DNA of 10,000 nucleotides from Candidatus Hydrogenedens sp. (GTDB taxonomy: Bacteria > Hydrogenedentota > Hydrogenedentia > Hydrogenedentales > Hydrogenedentaceae), in assembly GCA_020216745.1 (NCBI GenBank), contig JAIWNQ010000142.1, positions 1 to 10,000 of the forward strand, read 5' to 3'. Within the stretch, counting starts at the first letter, position 1; every line of letters starts with the position of its first letter. A program made the position numbers and the translations under genes. Positions 1 through 7,517 of this stretch are shown piece by piece. Under the pieces are notes generated by a model. The model was not told where the DNA came from. It ran no database searches and saw only the letters and a list, made by a program, of their open reading frames with translations.

Positions 1-194
1 TTGTTACTTCGGAAGGGATTCATTTCCCCGAAATTATTCGCTGTGAATTTCCACAGGAAAATGCATTTATGGTCATTAAATTAACCCGCTGTGTTTTTAA
101 CACGAATGTAGAACCACCGTATAGTTCTATTTCAAAACAGGTTAATATATTACGTCAGTCAGGGTATACGCCTGTAGAGATTGAGAAACGTTAA
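1..194 (+). CDS. C-terminal fragment of an unrecognised protein (5' end outside the window)
   Basis: An open frame runs from the window edge (codons beginning at position 3) to a TAA at 192-194, giving about 63 residues. It ends with the peptide SGYTPVEIEKR. Codon use looks like that of its neighbours and the frame is uninterrupted. The rlmN start follows after 34 bases on the same strand, so the two may be co-transcribed. The fragment mixes hydrophobic and charged residues (for example PEIIRCEFPQENAFMVIKL), consistent with the end of a globular or beta-rich domain. It shows no membrane helix and no motif I recognise. I cannot assign a family or function. A start codon inside the fragment cannot be excluded, but the frame is open to the edge, so truncation by the window is more likely. 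Confidence 0.6.
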   Translation, partial: VTSEGIHFPEIIRCEFPQENAFMVIKLTRCVFNTNVEPPYSSISKQVNILRQSGYTPVEIEKR

Positions 195-228
195 TGGATT
201 TAGAAAATGATACAGGAGCCAAAATTAT

Positions 229-1272
229 ATGAATAAAACAATTCTTACACGACTTTTTCCCGAAGAGATAGCAGAAGCGTTTGGATTGGAATTGTATCGT
301 GGAAGGCAGATATTTCGGTGGCTTCATGATAAGCATATTTTTGATATTCAGGAAATGACTGATTTATCTAAGGAGTTACGCCAGCGATTGACTGAGCAAA
401 GCATCCCCTGTCAATCTGAAGTTGTACATATACAGGAAAGCCATTCGTCAGGGACTCAGAAAGCCCTTATCAAATATTTGGATGGTCAGTCTGTAGAATC
501 GGTAATTATTCCACATCGCAGACGAATTACTTTTTGCCTTTCGACACAGGTAGGTTGTCCTCTACGATGTGCGTTCTGTGCTACGGGCAAAGTCGGATTT
601 AAGAGGAATCTAAATGCAGGTGAGATAGTAGAACAAGTTTTGCATTTATTGTCACGAGCTGAATTAGGAGATAAGACACCTAATATTGTTTATATGGGGA
701 TGGGTGAACCTTTCTGGAATTATGATGAGGTTATACGAAGTATAAAACTGATTATGCACCCGTTAGGGATTAATATTGGGGCGAGGAAAATTACCGTGTC
801 TACCGCAGGTGATGTTAAGGGCATTATGCGGTTTGCAGACGAAGACTGGCAGGTGCGACTAAGCATCTCTCTCCACGCTGGGAATGACACACTTCGCTCA
901 CGGTTAGTGCCCTTAAATCGCAAATATCCACTTGATAAATTAGCGGATGCCATCCATTATTATCAGAAAAAAACGGAACGCATGATTACTTTTGAATACG
1001 TTTTATTGGGCGGTGTTAATGATTCATTAGCCCACGCACAAGAACTTCTTGATTATGCCAAATCGTTCAAGTGTACAATAAATATTATTCCATGGAACCC
1101 TGTGCCTGGACTTTCATTTGAACCACCCAAAAATGAGGTATGTGAAGTCTTCTTAGAATTTCTAACACAAAATGGACTTAACGCAACTTTACGAAGAGAG
1201 CGTGGTCAGGATATTCAAGCAGCGTGTGGTCAACTTCGTCGTACTATGATTGAAGTGGAAGGGCTTATGTAA
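229..1272 (+). CDS. rlmN: 23S rRNA (adenine-2503-C2)/tRNA (adenine-37-C2) methyltransferase RlmN, radical SAM
   Basis: RlmN is a cytoplasmic radical-SAM enzyme that methylates C2 of A2503 in 23S rRNA, and in some bacteria A37 of certain tRNAs. It works through a methyl-cysteine intermediate. The 347-residue protein has the usual family length. An N-terminal accessory domain covers roughly residues 1-95. The radical-SAM cluster motif CxxxCxxC is C110, C114 and C117, within STQVGCPLRCAFCATGK. The conserved upstream cysteine is C103. The SAM-contact motif GMGEP is at 157-161. The methyl-accepting cysteine is C333 in the C-terminal AACGQL motif. With all catalytic cysteines present, the enzyme should be active. 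The ATG at 229 has AGGAG at 214-218, 10 nt upstream. The paralogue Cfr (C8 methylation) shares the core, but the N-terminal domain and overall match favour RlmN. The gene converges on the acyltransferase gene, with 35 bp between the stop codons. Confidence 0.96.
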   Translation: MNKTILTRLFPEEIAEAFGLELYRGRQIFRWLHDKHIFDIQEMTDLSKELRQRLTEQSIPCQSEVVHIQESHSSGTQKALIKYLDGQSVESVIIPHRRRITFCLSTQVGCPLRCAFCATGKVGFKRNLNAGEIVEQVLHLLSRAELGDKTPNIVYMGMGEPFWNYDEVIRSIKLIMHPLGINIGARKITVSTAGDVKGIMRFADEDWQVRLSISLHAGNDTLRSRLVPLNRKYPLDKLADAIHYYQKKTERMITFEYVLLGGVNDSLAHAQELLDYAKSFKCTINIIPWNPVPGLSFEPPKNEVCEVFLEFLTQNGLNATLRRERGQDIQAACGQLRRTMIEVEGLM

Positions 1273-1281
1273 TAATCTGTC

Positions 1282-1305
1282 AACAAATAAATTTTCCCAT
1301 TTGTT
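1282..1305. terminator. weak AT-rich inverted repeat between convergent genes, possible bidirectional terminator
   Basis: The 35-bp gap between the rlmN stop and the acyltransferase stop contains a 7-bp perfect inverted repeat: AACAAAT (1282-1288) and ATTTGTT (1299-1305), with a 10-nt loop. It has almost no G or C and no clean U-tract. As an intrinsic terminator it would be weak, and its location is the main reason to list it. Chance occurrence is quite possible. Confidence 0.2.
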
Positions 1306-1307
1306 TG

Positions 1308-2015
1308 TTACCCTTCAATTTCGATATTTGTTTTACCTTCAAGGCGACGAATAAGATTATTTAATGCTGTTTCTACTTCTTTCCGTTTTTGTTCTATTTT
1401 TTCATTGGATTCATTATCTGGTGGAGCAATAGGTTCTCCAAATTCAACATGGATTTGGGCAAACGGCTTGGGTACGGGGAATGAATCCCACGAATTCAAG
1501 TGCCATGCTTTGTTTATCACTGCACCCATAGGCACAATAGGTGTTCTTGTACGTGCTGATAGCACAGCGATTCCTGGTTTCGCAATACGTCGAGGTCCCT
1601 TCGGTCCGTCCATTGTCCAGCCAACACAACCAGTATATTCTAAAGCCTTCTGTAAACCATTTAGTGCATCACTTCCACCGCGAGAACTGGAACCGCGAAC
1701 CGCTTCTATGCCGAAACGGCGTACAATTCTTGAAGCGAGTTCACCATCGTAACTGTAGCTTGTAAGAGTGTGGTAATTGGTGCCCTGGAAAAGATGTGCT
1801 CCAAAAGCCATGTGTTCATGCCAAATGGCAATAATGATTCGCCTTTCAGTATTAATAATTCTGTGAACACATTCAATATTTGTTACTTCCCATTTACATG
1901 TGCTAAAAAGGCTTTTCAAAGCAATGGCTATTATAGACGGGAGGAATGTTAATGCAATTTTTTGGGAAAAAGAGAAATTATAAGGGCTATCGTATGGGAT
2001 GTCAGGAAATCTCAC
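1308..2015 (-). CDS. DUF374 / lysophospholipid-acyltransferase-family protein (lipid A late-acyltransferase type)
   Basis: The conserved DUF374 acyltransferase core is visible. With residues numbered from the GTG start, it comprises WHEH at 65-68, RGSSSRGG at 107-114, DGPKGPRR at 136-143, PIVPMG at 159-164 and the NSWDSFPVPKPF stretch at 174-185. A hydrophobic N-terminal segment (about 20-36) suggests membrane association. Family members transfer acyl chains to membrane lipids. Some DUF374 proteins, such as LpxJ of Campylobacter/Helicobacter, act as late acyltransferases of lipid A. That role is plausible here but not proven, and phospholipid or other lipid acylation is the alternative. I prefer the GTG at 2013-2015 (235 residues), which has GGAG at 2027-2030, 11 nt upstream. 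An in-frame TTG at 2034-2036 would add 7 residues but has no SD. The GTG start overlaps the end of panE by 14 bases, suggesting translational coupling. Confidence 0.85.
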   Translation of the reverse strand: MRFPDIPYDSPYNFSFSQKIALTFLPSIIAIALKSLFSTCKWEVTNIECVHRIINTERRIIIAIWHEHMAFGAHLFQGTNYHTLTSYSYDGELASRIVRRFGIEAVRGSSSRGGSDALNGLQKALEYTGCVGWTMDGPKGPRRIAKPGIAVLSARTRTPIVPMGAVINKAWHLNSWDSFPVPKPFAQIHVEFGEPIAPPDNESNEKIEQKRKEVETALNNLIRRLEGKTNIEIEG

Positions 2016-2898
2016 GTTGTTCCAAACTCCGAACAAGTTGATATACAGTTCTTGTTCGCGGTGTAGTTAAGAAGGCTGAGGTTCCACGACGCATAATTTC
2101 TCCGCTAATGGCTTCTATTTCTGTTTTTCGTCCATTACGGATGTCCTGTAACATTGATGAGATATTGTTTGCAGTGAGCTCACAGGTTTCTTCCGCATAT
2201 TCTATCATACTCCGCGAGAAACGATACCCCTCTGTTCCTGCAACCTTTGAAGCTTCAGCAACAAGTTCCCGTAAAAGTTCACGGGCTTCACGAATCTTTA
2301 GGAGAGCCCCGTTAGGAACATTAAGAATGGCTGTTAGAGGATTGATACCAGCATTGATAACTGTTTTTTCCCATATTACCTGCCCAGGGCTATTTGTTAT
2401 TTCAATTTTGAATCCAGCTTGTTCAAGTATGTCCAATGCTATTTTGACAGGGGCTGTTGTCCAACTACCTAAAACGGTGACGCCAGAAGCGGTATGTTTC
2501 GTTTTGCCTTCTTCTAAAAGTGTGGCAGATTCTGTTGTCGTACCAGCGAGTATCCGTTCTGCATTGGTCTTTTTACATAATATCTCTACATTCCCAAGTC
2601 CATTTTGTAATGTCAAGATGATTGTATCCTGAGGAAGAACCAGAGAGGCTGTCGAATATGATTTGACCAAAATAATAATAAGGTCCTGTCCTGCTGGAAT
2701 ATGGGATGTAATATGAACATGGTATGTTTCGATTTTGTCCCCTTCATGAATTTCTATTCCATTCTTTGTTAGACGTGTGATACGGTCTTGTTTATGGTCT
2801 ATGAGATGAACACGAAAACCTGCTTTTGCTAATTTTCCTGCAAACAAGCAACCTAATGCTCCCGGCCCTACTACACTAACTGAATAAGATTTACTCAT
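2002..2898 (-). CDS. panE: 2-dehydropantoate 2-reductase (ketopantoate reductase)
   Basis: This enzyme catalyses NADPH-dependent reduction of ketopantoate to pantoate in cytoplasmic pantothenate/CoA biosynthesis. The 298-residue protein has the usual PanE length. Its N-terminal Rossmann fold carries GPGALG at 11-16. K79 (ILVKSY), N99-G100 (LQNG) and the C-terminal helical-domain residues K178, N182 and N186 (WEKTVINAGIN) are present. So are SSML at 247-250 and E260 (NGRKTEIEAI). These correspond to the catalytic lysine/glutamate and substrate-binding residues of the E. coli enzyme. The ATG at 2896-2898 has an excellent SD, AGGAGG at 2904-2909, 5 nt away. A promoter lies directly upstream. The downstream acyltransferase overlaps its 3' end, although the two genes have no obvious shared pathway. 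Ketopantoate reductase paralogues acting on other 2-ketoacids exist, so the exact substrate is inferred. Confidence 0.93.
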   Translation of the reverse strand: MSKSYSVSVVGPGALGCLFAGKLAKAGFRVHLIDHKQDRITRLTKNGIEIHEGDKIETYHVHITSHIPAGQDLIIILVKSYSTASLVLPQDTIILTLQNGLGNVEILCKKTNAERILAGTTTESATLLEEGKTKHTASGVTVLGSWTTAPVKIALDILEQAGFKIEITNSPGQVIWEKTVINAGINPLTAILNVPNGALLKIREARELLRELVAEASKVAGTEGYRFSRSMIEYAEETCELTANNISSMLQDIRNGRKTEIEAISGEIMRRGTSAFLTTPRTRTVYQLVRSLEQREIS

Positions 2899-2903
2899 AT
2901 TCT

Positions 2904-2909
2904 CCTCCT
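2904..2909 (-). promoter_or_regulatory. strong Shine-Dalgarno of panE
   Basis: The minus strand reads AAGGAGGAGA just before the start codon. AGGAGG is complementary to the 16S rRNA 3' end and lies 5 nt from the panE ATG. It is the best ribosome binding site in the window and fixes the panE start. Confidence 0.85.
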
Positions 2910-2943
2910 TAGGATTTTAACCACACAGATTTTATTTTCTTAA

Positions 2944-2976
2944 ATTATATTATAGAAGAAATTCCTATGTAAACAA
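2944..2976 (-). promoter_or_regulatory. sigma70-type promoter for panE-acyltransferase
   Basis: On the minus strand, TTTACA (2968-2973) is followed after 18 nt by a perfect TATAAT (2944-2949). An overlapping alternative is TTGTTT (2971-2976) with 16 nt to a second TATAAT (2949-2954). Transcription would begin near 2937, giving a leader of about 40 nt with the strong panE SD. The region is AT-rich, so -10-like matches are easy to find. The pairing of good -35 spacing with the intergenic position supports the call. Confidence 0.5.
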
Positions 2977-2980
2977 TATT

Positions 2981-3817
2981 TTAAGGCTTTATAATAAATG
3001 CTTTTTTAAAATCGGGTTCTTGCGAGAGGATGTTAAGGGCTTCTCGTGCTTTCTTTTCATCAGCAAAGTTGATAGCGATTATTTTTATAAATGGACCCAC
3101 CTTTTGAATTTTAAATTGGTATTGATTATTGTATTTCTTGCTTACTTTTTCAACTATCTCTTTGGCTCTTTTTTCTGCATCTTTTCCGCTCAATGCTGAA
3201 AGCTGTAAGGAATATGTTTTTTCTTTCTTCGTTTTATTTGTAGCATCAGTAGTAGCAGTAGATGGTTGAGTGTTTGAGTTGTCTTTGGTTTGATTTGTAA
3301 TACCATTGTCGATGGGAGGGGTTATAGGAGATAAATCGAGCACGGGTGGTTTACTATCAGGTGATGTGTCATTTTGTGTACTACTTGTCATGGTAGTTTG
3401 TGTCGGTGGTAGCGTTGTATCTGTTGTAGTAGGTAAGTTAGATGGTGAATTATCTACAGGTGGAGTTGTTGACGATTGTTGAAGAGGTGTATCGGGTTGA
3501 GGTGCTGGTGATGCCATATCAGTAGATGGTGTAGTTACCGTTGATGCTAAGGAAGATGTGTCATTATTATTGGAAACAGTTGTTTGATTTGCAGAAGTAT
3601 CTGGTGAAGACGCTATTGGTTCTGAAATCTCTGTCTTATCTTCTTTAGCAATATCGATATTGACCTGTTTTTTTCCTATATATACACCTACTAAAAAGAC
3701 AACAATAAAGAAGAATATCAAGCCCACCAATATAAAAATTAGTTGCTTCGCAGTTATCTGAATCCCTAATGGGTCTTTTGGTTTATTTGGAAACGGAATT
3801 TGATTAAAATCAGGCAT
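2981..3817 (-). CDS. membrane-anchored SPOR-domain protein with long Ser/Thr/Pro-rich linker
   Basis: The 278-residue protein has a short cytoplasmic N-terminus and one strong transmembrane helix at about residues 25-47 (ITAKQLIFILVGLIFFFIVV region). A low-complexity linker rich in Ser, Thr, Pro, Asn and Asp follows (about 52-198). A C-terminal SPOR domain (about 200-278) begins YSLQLSALSGKDAEKRAKEI and ends FKKAFIIKP. SPOR domains bind denuded septal peptidoglycan, and this architecture (inner-membrane anchor, flexible periplasmic tether, SPOR) is typical of FtsN/DedD-like cell-division proteins. I infer a septal or cell-wall role, but no FtsN-specific activating segment can be identified. 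The ATG at 3815-3817 overlaps the stop of the upstream zinc-ribbon-like gene by 8 bases and has no clear SD of its own. Translation is therefore probably coupled. The linker sequence is not expected to be conserved. Confidence 0.85.
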   Translation of the reverse strand: MPDFNQIPFPNKPKDPLGIQITAKQLIFILVGLIFFFIVVFLVGVYIGKKQVNIDIAKEDKTEISEPIASSPDTSANQTTVSNNNDTSSLASTVTTPSTDMASPAPQPDTPLQQSSTTPPVDNSPSNLPTTTDTTLPPTQTTMTSSTQNDTSPDSKPPVLDLSPITPPIDNGITNQTKDNSNTQPSTATTDATNKTKKEKTYSLQLSALSGKDAEKRAKEIVEKVSKKYNNQYQFKIQKVGPFIKIIAINFADEKKAREALNILSQEPDFKKAFIIKP

Positions 3818-4358
3818 TGGTTATACTGTTAGTGTTTTGTAGGTTTGTTTTTTCTATCTCTGTGTTTCCTTCAAGTCGTCGTAAAATAATATTTTTGGCT
3901 TCTTCCATTTCTGAAAAGGTAAAGTTTGGGTCGCGTACTTCAATCACACGGTCATCAATACGGTCAATATACATTATTATATGTCCTTCCTTGGGTGAGA
4001 TTGCCATTTCTTTTATCCGTTTAAAAACCTTTTCGCGTTTTAAGAGTTGAGAAGCAAGATATGCAATGGCAAGTTCCAAACGGGAATGGTCTTTTTCAAT
4101 CATCTCATAGAATAAAGCTCGGAGAGGTGAATCTTTTGTTTCCTGTTCTTTATTCCGTTCTTTGGGGTCGACATATCGATGTCTCCATTGTGATAAAGCG
4201 GGTTGTTTTTCGGATTGTTGCCAGCAGGAGATACAAAAATCACGTCGTTGCCATTCTTTATTTAGTTCGACTATTTGAGACCATACCCACTCCTCGTGAG
4301 AGAAGGATTTGAGGCATAAAAGACATTTATTAGCATTTCGGCTGATTTTTATTTCCAT
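3810..4358 (-). CDS. uncharacterised protein with a four-cysteine zinc-ribbon-like N-terminus
   Basis: The 182-residue protein has no signal peptide or membrane helix. Two CxxC pairs near the N-terminus (C12/C15 in KCLLC and C42/C45 in FCISCW) lie 26 residues apart, with the second preceded by QRRD. This looks like a zinc-ribbon or treble-clef metal site. The rest is helix-prone and charged: LRALFYEMIEKDHSRLELAI (about 79-98) and REKVFKRIKEMA (about 108-119). It continues with a predicted strand pair, IIMYIDRIDDRVIEVRDP (about 127-144), and a final helix. I recall similar short proteins from planctomycete-like genomes but know of no assigned function. The ATG at 4356-4358 has GAGG at about 4367-4370, with suitable spacing. 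An in-frame TTG at 4362-4364 is too close to that site. The gene lies between the AsmA-like gene and the SPOR gene, overlapping the latter. Confidence 0.75.
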   Translation of the reverse strand: MEIKISRNANKCLLCLKSFSHEEWVWSQIVELNKEWQRRDFCISCWQQSEKQPALSQWRHRYVDPKERNKEQETKDSPLRALFYEMIEKDHSRLELAIAYLASQLLKREKVFKRIKEMAISPKEGHIIMYIDRIDDRVIEVRDPNFTFSEMEEAKNIILRRLEGNTEIEKTNLQNTNSITNA

Positions 4359-4414
4359 TAACAACTACCTCTTTTTTTCTATAATATAATTATGACAAAA
4401 TTCGCTTTTTTACT

Positions 4415-7400
4415 TCACTTTTGAGTTTGGGGTTGTGTTGTGCTTCCTATTACACTTCCACCAATTTTAAGTAGGTCCACTAAAATACGACGAGGGATAT
4501 CGATAACACGGAAAGCTTCGGTGGTAATTTCTGCTGCACCACTTACAATAGTAACCCCTAATGGGGGTAATTCTTTCACCTGCCCCTTAGGACTAAAAGA
4601 AGGACCATGAACACGGAAACCTAATTGGATAGGATTCTGAATAATTTGGTGTCCGCGGATATTAAAGCTATCCCGAATTACTGTGATTTGCGATGCTAAC
4701 TGCGGTGAAAATGTAAACGATAAATCGTAGTCCATATCACCATCGATAATAAACTGCCCTTTACCATCTATTTGTAAGCCTTCCGAACGGAATTGTAAAT
4801 TAGGAGTTTTTATAAGGTCTTTCTCCATGGTAACATCACTCTTCAGTGAATAAAATGGTAACGTTGTAGGTATTCCAGTAGAAGATGTCTCTGGTGCAAA
4901 TCTACTTAAGAACAAATCTGTTTTTACTTTCCCATTAACAACCTGAAACGAACCTTTGCCTGAGAGTGTATTTGCATCGTCCAAATCAAGTGAATATTCG
5001 ACATTTCCAGTACATTCACCTTCAATCGCTTCGGGAAGATTTAGATGTCGCACAAGGTAAATCACAGGAATATTTTTCCATTGTGCTTTAAGAACGCTCA
5101 CGTTCTCGGGGCTGGACACAGAGTAGCTCCCTTCAAGTGTTCCATTTCCTACATTTGCAGAAAAACGATCTAAACCGGAACTATCCGGCCTATCATATGC
5201 AATACCCTTAAAGTTTGTTCCTTCCCATGGAAGCATTGTAATCTTTTCTGAATTTAGAACAAAAGTCCAATATTCAGGAGGTCCAGGTGGTTCCTTCTTG
5301 CGTATCCGTTCTGCCTCTGCTTCTTCTTTGGAACGAAGTGGGATTAGCCATTTTACACCAATAGGCGGTATTGTTGCTTCTTTTGCGGTAATTGTAAACA
5401 TACGTGTCCTGTTGTTCGGGTCACGTTCATCAATAAAAGCCTGCACAGATACATCCTTCGCTTCTAATGGAATCTCAGTTTCTTTTGCAAGAAAAGATGC
5501 CCAATCGATATCTACACTGATTTTCATAGTTTCGCCATACTTTTCATTCTTACCTTTCTTTTCCCATAAGAAGGAGCCATTTTTGCCAACTCCTCCTCTT
5601 CCCTGATAGGGGATGTTTAGGCACTTGCTTGCTGTATTAATATCAAGAGCACTGGAAGTGATATTCACTTTGCGTAAATTAAACTTTTTATTGAAATATG
5701 CATACTCAAATCGTGCATTCAGTGGAGTTGATTCTAATTGCCCAATACCATCGATAATTAAAGATTTCTTTGGGATGATATCGACCTTTAACTCAGGGAT
5801 AGTTGCACCTACTCCAATTCGTTTATGGAACCACCATTCATAGCCAATATCCGCAGAGGTCAATTCCGCATTCAGTTGAGCAGAAATCTTTTCAGGTGTA
5901 TAGTTTAATGTTGTTTGAAATGTAGCACTGCCCGAAAGTGAAACATCATCATCCTTTTTTATAAATGGCAGATTTTCCAACCCATTAAGAGTACCATTTA
6001 TCGTAAATATTCCAGTTTTTTCCTGAATTTTATAGTTTCCTTTTAAGGTCATTAATGAATCATTATATATACCAGATAAAGAATCAATAGTCAGTTCATT
6101 TGTATCAAGAATGCAGGTTGCTGAGATATTATCTACTTTTATTTTTAATGGATGATATTCAACAATTCCATCCTTTAAGACTAATGTTCCCCTTGGAAGT
6201 TGCCCTTCTGGAACCCAACCAATTTTAACTAATTCAAGTCGGGCTTGGATTGTGGGTAATTCGTCGGTATTAGGATTAAACTGGATTGTTCCATTTGTTA
6301 CATCGGCTAACGCTTCTAACATAGGTTTTTTTATTGTTCCTTTGACCCCAAAACGTAAATTATTCAGCTGGTCAAAAGTAAGAACAAAATTTCCATATTT
6401 TTCTACCTGCTGTTGAGTAAATGAGGTGATTAAATCCTCTAAGGGTATCTTCCGCACTTCTAAAGTTATGTCTAATTCAGGAGTAGGTTTGTCGAGGAAA
6501 ATTAAACCTGACAAACTTCCATCAAATTCTTCAGAGGTAATATCTGCGGTTGTTATTCGTAATCGTTTTTCTGCCAATTTCAAATCTGCCAATGCTGTAA
6601 TTTCACCCGTGATTGATTGAAATGGGACATTTTGAGATTTTACCTTTATATCTTCAAAGGGTGCTTCTAATGCAATAATGAGAGTTTGATTTGGATACCC
6701 AGCAACACGTAAGGACGGGGTAATAGCCCCCTCAGGATACAAAATATCAGAGAATGATACTACCTTTTCTATTTGGGATAAAAGGATTTTGTTGGACTCC
6801 GCTCGTAAATCAAAGTCTTCAAGGGAACGAAAACGCAAATCTAAATTTAGTGACGTTTCATCTGGAATTTCTGGGAGGTATGATACTGTAGTGTCTAACT
6901 TCATTCGAATTTCTGATGAATCAGAAAGTCTATAACAATCAAAACTAAACTTCTTGAGTTGAATTTCATGTTCAGGAATAAGTCCTTGAATAACAATATT
7001 ATTTCGTTCCCCTACAACTCTGAAAGAAATATCTTTTAAGTCTATTGCGGAATTGGCATTTTTCTCAGAACGAATGTTCTCCCAAAATGATGGGTCTTTA
7101 ATATTTACCTTTATATCAGACTGGGCAATCTGAATCATGTCAAAACTCCATTCCCGATAGAATAGATTAACCCAGTTTACATGGACAACGGTGCGGGGTA
7201 TTTCCGCCTGAAGTTGAATGCCTTGATAATCCATCCGAAACTGGATGTCGTCAATGCGGAGTCCTCTCAATCCATTTGGGATTATTTTGCCAATTACAAG
7301 GTGCCCGTTAACCTTTTTGCTAATATCTCGCTCAAAATTTTCTTTCACCGATAAAATTTTATACCTGCCATATAAAAACCCAGTTGAGAGAAGAATTGCG

Positions 7401-7489
7401 AGAATAACAAAAAGGACTGAAATAAACCTTAACCTATAATTCGGATGTCTTACTACATCTGTTGGAATTTTGTCGGGTATCTGAACGAT
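4415..7489 (-). CDS. AsmA-like inner-membrane-anchored protein (TamB/YhdP/AsmA superfamily), probable non-AUG (ATC) start
   Basis: The product is a large, beta-rich periplasmic protein of about 1024 residues. The first conventional start (GTG at 7346-7348) would give 977 residues and no anchor. The frame stays open upstream to a TGA at 7490-7492. That extension encodes an obvious signal anchor with basic residues (RHPNYRLR, 14-21) followed by the hydrophobic segment FISVLFVILAILLSTGFLY (22-40). It contains no ATG, GTG or TTG. AAGGAG at 7497-7502 lies 7 nt before an ATC at 7487-7489, so I place the start there. Near the N-terminus is the AsmA-type run GLRGLRIDDIQF. A C-terminal AsmA-like region spans about 844-970 (GKGSFQVVNGKVKTDLFL; LQFRSEGLQIDGKGQF). 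Superfamily members are bridge-like lipid carriers or assembly factors between inner and outer membranes, and that role is inferred here. The gene starts 28 bp after the recA stop. Confidence 0.82.
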   Translation of the reverse strand: MVQIPDKIPTDVVRHPNYRLRFISVLFVILAILLSTGFLYGRYKILSVKENFERDISKKVNGHLVIGKIIPNGLRGLRIDDIQFRMDYQGIQLQAEIPRTVVHVNWVNLFYREWSFDMIQIAQSDIKVNIKDPSFWENIRSEKNANSAIDLKDISFRVVGERNNIVIQGLIPEHEIQLKKFSFDCYRLSDSSEIRMKLDTTVSYLPEIPDETSLNLDLRFRSLEDFDLRAESNKILLSQIEKVVSFSDILYPEGAITPSLRVAGYPNQTLIIALEAPFEDIKVKSQNVPFQSITGEITALADLKLAEKRLRITTADITSEEFDGSLSGLIFLDKPTPELDITLEVRKIPLEDLITSFTQQQVEKYGNFVLTFDQLNNLRFGVKGTIKKPMLEALADVTNGTIQFNPNTDELPTIQARLELVKIGWVPEGQLPRGTLVLKDGIVEYHPLKIKVDNISATCILDTNELTIDSLSGIYNDSLMTLKGNYKIQEKTGIFTINGTLNGLENLPFIKKDDDVSLSGSATFQTTLNYTPEKISAQLNAELTSADIGYEWWFHKRIGVGATIPELKVDIIPKKSLIIDGIGQLESTPLNARFEYAYFNKKFNLRKVNITSSALDINTASKCLNIPYQGRGGVGKNGSFLWEKKGKNEKYGETMKISVDIDWASFLAKETEIPLEAKDVSVQAFIDERDPNNRTRMFTITAKEATIPPIGVKWLIPLRSKEEAEAERIRKKEPPGPPEYWTFVLNSEKITMLPWEGTNFKGIAYDRPDSSGLDRFSANVGNGTLEGSYSVSSPENVSVLKAQWKNIPVIYLVRHLNLPEAIEGECTGNVEYSLDLDDANTLSGKGSFQVVNGKVKTDLFLSRFAPETSSTGIPTTLPFYSLKSDVTMEKDLIKTPNLQFRSEGLQIDGKGQFIIDGDMDYDLSFTFSPQLASQITVIRDSFNIRGHQIIQNPIQLGFRVHGPSFSPKGQVKELPPLGVTIVSGAAEITTEAFRVIDIPRRILVDLLKIGGSVIGSTTQPQTQK

Positions 7490-7496
7490 TCAGGGA

Positions 7497-7502
7497 CTCC
7501 TT
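7497..7502 (-). promoter_or_regulatory. Shine-Dalgarno pointing to an ATC start of the AsmA-like gene
   Basis: The minus strand reads AAGAAGGAG (7497-7505). AAGGAG is 7 nt from the ATC at 7487-7489, which is optimal spacing, while the first GTG in frame is about 150 bases away. The site lies in the short recA-asmA gap and is the main reason for choosing the upstream start. Confidence 0.6.
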
Positions 7503-7517
7503 CTTTAATAATTTTAA

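Noticed and set aside
4365..4414. Possible promoter between the AsmA-like gene and the zinc-ribbon-like gene
   Set aside because: The minus strand has TTGTCA and several TATTAT/TATAAT-like words, but no pair with 16-18 nt spacing. AT-rich composition explains the words.
7346..7348. GTG at 7346-7348 as the true start of the AsmA-like gene
   Set aside because: It has no good SD at proper spacing, and it would delete an in-frame signal anchor that such proteins need. The upstream ATC with AAGGAG at 7 nt explains the data better.
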